From positions 1 to 6,565 of the forward strand of contig CAYMRB010000516.1 in assembly GCA_964392615.1 (NCBI GenBank): 6,565 nucleotides of DNA, given 5' to 3'. Of the stretch, positions 6,094 to 6,565 are shown in pieces. A program made the position numbers and the translations under genes. A model generated the notes under the pieces. The model saw nothing but the letters and a program-made list of their open reading frames with translations. It ran no database searches and was not told the DNA's origin. Numbering within the stretch: the stretch's first letter is position 1; each line of letters opens with the position of its first letter. Source of the stretch: CAYMRB01 sp964392615. GTDB taxonomy: Bacteria > Planctomycetota > UBA8108.

Positions 6094-6258
6094 CTACGGC
6101 GTCGGCGACGTCGCGGAGGAGGAGGCGGCCTGGACGACGGAGCTCGGGAGCTCCTGGATCTGATTCCAGGTCCTCAGCCCGTCCACTCCAAGGACGCTGA
6201 CCAAAAGAAGAAGAATGGTCAGGAATACAAAAAAGTATCTCTTGGAGGTCTTGTCCAT
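6094..6258 (-). CDS. 54-residue single-span membrane peptide
   Basis: This small gene encodes a basic N-terminus (MDKTSKRY), a hydrophobic span at about residues 9-25 (FFVFLTILLLLVSVLGV), a short amphipathic stretch with a tryptophan (RTWNQIQEL, 29-37), and a Ser/Ala/Thr/Pro tail ending PTP. Basic residues before the span predict N-in, C-out. GGAGAAGG at 6270-6263 puts GGAG 8 nt from the ATG. Base composition by codon position looks coding: about 44% GC at position 2 and about 80% at position 3. No signal-peptidase or lipobox motif is clear, although an uncleaved signal anchor and a cleaved secreted peptide cannot be told apart. The product is unrecognised. It precedes two membrane-protein genes on the same strand and may be a small accessory subunit. 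Confidence 0.7.
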   Translation of the reverse strand: MDKTSKRYFFVFLTILLLLVSVLGVDGLRTWNQIQELPSSVVQAASSSATSPTP

Positions 6259-6278
6259 CGGGCCTTCTCCGCTTCGCC

Positions 6279-6297
6279 GAGCCGCCTCTCGCGGCTC
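6279..6297 (-). other. Hairpin in the leader of the 54-residue gene
   Basis: GAGCCGC (6279-6285) and GCGGCTC (6291-6297) form a perfect 7-bp stem with a 5-nt loop. It lies between the Shine-Dalgarno of the small gene and the AT-rich dyad immediately upstream. It may stabilise the 5' end of the transcript or affect ribosome access. Confidence 0.4.
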
Positions 6298-6318
6298 TGA
6301 TTTATAGTTTATAAATCA
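6298..6318. promoter_or_regulatory. AT-rich dyad, operator-like, upstream of the 54-residue gene
   Basis: TGATTTATA (6298-6306) and TATAAATCA (6310-6318) are perfect 9-bp inverted repeats around a 3-nt spacer. The dyad is almost pure A/T in a very GC-rich region and lies 40 nt upstream of the ATG at 6258. It overlaps the possible -10 elements, the expected place for a repressor site. The regulator is not in this window. Confidence 0.55.
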
Positions 6319-6338
6319 CATGCTCTGAGGTGTGACAA
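6308..6338 (-). promoter_or_regulatory. Candidate promoter for the 54-residue gene
   Basis: On the minus strand TTGTCA (6338-6333) precedes TATAAA (6313-6308) with a 19-nt spacer. The hexamers are good but the spacing is long. A second TATAAA at 6306-6301 is still further away. The AT-rich context supports a promoter here even if the exact hexamers are uncertain. Confidence 0.45.
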
Positions 6339-6565
6339 GGAGAAAGGGCAGCCCGAATCGACCCCGTCGCCCGCACCCCAACGGGTGGTGGGTCGCGCTC
6401 GCTGCGCCTCGCAATTCCCTTCGAAAAGCGCCGCCGCGCTCGCGGGAACGCACGGCGGAGGGCGGGGCGGAGATGGAGTCGGAGTCGGGTTGGGGGTGGG
6501 GGGGGGGGCGGCGGGGGCGGGGTCGGGGGGGGGGGGGGCGGGGGGGGTGGCGGCGACGGCGAGAA
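6319..6565. other. Right edge: no gene, ending in G-run low-complexity sequence
   Basis: From 6319 to about 6480 I see no start with a ribosome site and no coding character. From about 6485 to 6550 the plus strand is dominated by G runs, including 11 (6498-6508), 14 (6525-6538) and 8 (6540-6547) consecutive Gs. This is either a genuine G-quadruplex-prone tract or a sequencing or assembly artefact at a contig edge. Confidence 0.6.

Noticed and set aside
6333..6565. Possible plus-strand gene from GTG at 6333 running off the right edge
   Set aside because: It has no ribosome site and runs into the poly-G tract, where the translation becomes Gly/Arg low complexity.

Overview
The window is GC-rich DNA in which every gene I can support lies on the minus strand. 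Its clearest proteins have a TonB-like anchor, a glycine-rich hinge and a squalene-cyclase/prenyltransferase-type alpha/alpha-barrel. This combination, with a closing GGRVYST..GAMTLEV.YRF block, is one I associate with Planctomycetota, so a planctomycete or a close relative is the best guess. That rests on family knowledge, not on a marker gene.

In order of transcription (right to left): a G-run-rich, low-complexity right edge (about 6485-6550); an AT-rich dyad and hairpin leading into a 54-residue single-span membrane peptide (6258-6094); a 363-nt gap with no convincing gene; two overlapping genes for single-span membrane proteins with long helical tails (5730-5023 and 5026-4292, ATGA overlap); a regulatory stretch (about 4291-3793) with a 13-bp inverted repeat, a TTGACA-type promoter and a long structured leader; a 585-residue anchored barrel protein starting at GTG (3792-2035); a 290-nt spacer with a second, similar promoter; and a 561-residue paralogue of the barrel protein (1744-59). 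A very strong hairpin (1-50) follows the last stop codon and fills the left edge.

The striking feature is two consecutive tandem paralogue pairs. The two barrel proteins are closely similar along their whole length, but their membrane-proximal linkers have opposite net charge. The two helical membrane proteins are similar in plan and only faintly in sequence. No enzyme, transporter or regulator of known function is present, so the role is open. A cell-envelope assembly of anchored barrel proteins and membrane coiled-coil partners is a reasonable hypothesis. The barrel proteins lack an intact DxDD acid motif of squalene-hopene cyclases, which argues against a simple terpene-cyclase role.
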